Assembly: GCF_040394755.1 (NCBI RefSeq)
Contig: NZ_JBEBRQ010000062.1
Strand: one strand, 5' to 3'
Length of the DNA: 14,145 bases
Source of the DNA: Castellaniella defragrans_A
GTDB lineage: Bacteria > Pseudomonadota > Gammaproteobacteria > Burkholderiales > Burkholderiaceae_B
Positions 13,573-14,145 of the stretch are shown here, piece by piece (the stretch's first letter is position 1; every line of letters starts with the position of its first letter). The notes under the pieces were generated by a model. It saw only the letters and a program-made list of their open reading frames with translations, searched no databases and was not told the DNA's origin. Both the position numbers and the translations under genes were made by a program.

Positions 13573-14145
13573 TCAAAAAAATCGTCGAACCCCAAACAGC
13601 CTTTCGTGCGGATTGGCACGCATGAAAGGCACCTGCGTGGTCTTTGACATGTACTCTCCAGCAAAGAGAGCCAAAGACTCTCGCTTTTGCGCATTGCTGC
13701 TATCCACCTGCCCCAGGCCATCACCCCAGCGATCCTGGTAGTGCCCTCTGTTCGCATTGCTGTTGTAATAATCCCCCCATCCTCGGGTCGTCCTCTGGAC
13801 CCAATGATCTCCGATCTGCCAAGCAATCTGCACATCCCCCCTATGCCTGCCTGAGTACAGGATCAACAGATGCAGGTGCAAGCCAGCGGTATCCCCTTCC
13901 TCCAATCGCCATAGACACCCCTCAATCCCACTCAGGACACTACTTCTTGCATTGTCTATCTGACGAAAGAACGTATCACGATGTCTTTGTATCGTCGGCA
14001 GGTGAACATCCTGACGATGCTCTTTTCGATAGCTCAGGGTCAGAAACAGCACCAGATATCGGGATCGTCTGGCGAACATCTCATCGATGAATTCATTGGC
14101 TGCATCACGGTTCCTGCGGCGTCTGGTCTGATCTGATCGCTCGGT
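13573..14145 (-). CDS. Inovirus Gp2 / YagK-YfjJ-type protein, 5' end off the window
   Basis: The minus-strand frame is open from the right edge to a TGA at 13575-13573, giving 190 visible residues. An internal ATG at 14079 is probably not the start, because the frame continues upstream with RRRRNRDAANEFIDEM, the expected lead-in of this family. The pattern LVLFLTLSYRKE (31-42), GIEGCLWRLEEG (73-84), GLHLHLLILYSG (88-99) and GEYMSKTTQ (163-171) fits the inovirus Gp2 / YagK-YfjJ C-terminal family (PF11726 type). The H-L-H at 90-92 could be the HUH pair of a replication initiator, and Tyr165 a possible catalytic residue; both are inferences. These proteins occur in filamentous phages and in P4-like or CP4-type islands, so a further mobile element probably begins here. 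Confidence 0.83.
   Translation of the reverse strand, partial: TERSDQTRRRRNRDAANEFIDEMFARRSRYLVLFLTLSYRKEHRQDVHLPTIQRHRDTFFRQIDNARSSVLSGIEGCLWRLEEGDTAGLHLHLLILYSGRHRGDVQIAWQIGDHWVQRTTRGWGDYYNSNANRGHYQDRWGDGLGQVDSSNAQKRESLALFAGEYMSKTTQVPFMRANPHERLFGVRRFF

Noticed and set aside
13299..13835. A 178-codon minus-strand open frame overlapping both the DUF4087-type gene and the Gp2-type gene
   Set aside because: It crosses two better-supported genes in other frames. A middle part near 13450-13570 reads plausibly, but no start, ribosome-binding site or family was found.
1..14145. CRISPR arrays, tRNA or rRNA genes, insertion-sequence transposases
   Set aside because: I saw no spaced direct repeats of CRISPR type, no cloverleaf-like tRNA sequence and no transposase frame in the window.

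Overview
The window reads as accessory, mobile-element DNA from a Proteobacterium, probably gamma- or betaproteobacterial. The basis is the moderately high GC content, Shine-Dalgarno-led starts and element genes typical of those groups (DUF932, YqaJ, RadC-like JAB, inovirus Gp2 type). No housekeeping gene, rRNA or tRNA is visible, so the host cannot be named more closely.

Layout. (1) Bases 1-172 hold the C-terminal end of a tyrosine recombinase, so an integrated element borders the left edge. (2) Bases 234-6952, minus strand, are five tightly packed genes in transcription order: an NdpA/NA37-type nucleoid-associated protein, a probable PD-(D/E)XK nuclease, an unrecognised 378-aa protein, an OLD-family ATPase-TOPRIM nuclease (GajA-like) and a UvrD-type helicase (GajB-like). 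The last two form a Gabija-type phage-defence pair. The first three are linked by ATGA and TGATG overlaps and look like one extra module. An 81-bp gap with a hairpin separates the two groups. (3) Bases 7242-11309, plus strand, are an ICE/plasmid-like recombination cluster: a zinc-ribbon/glycine-zipper protein, a DUF932 protein, a YqaJ exonuclease, a RadC-like JAB protein and a possible Gp3-like (recombination directionality factor-like) protein. A terminator-like hairpin lies in the leader of each of the last four. (4) Bases 11383-11661, minus strand, encode a small XRE repressor whose gene is flanked by copies of the same putative operator. (5) Bases 11831-13451, plus strand, are a visibly AT-richer cargo segment: two related small membrane-protein genes, the second apparently needing a -1 frameshift at a dnaX-type A AAA AAG heptamer, and a secreted protein built from two DUF4087-like repeats. 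(6) Bases 13573-14145, minus strand, hold an inovirus Gp2/YagK-YfjJ-type protein whose 5' end runs off the window, probably from another element.

The strongest leads are the five-gene composite defence operon and the frameshifted membrane protein. The defence genes plausibly combine DNA binding, DNA cleavage and DNA unwinding against phage or plasmid DNA, but this joint function is inferred from gene order and domain content only.
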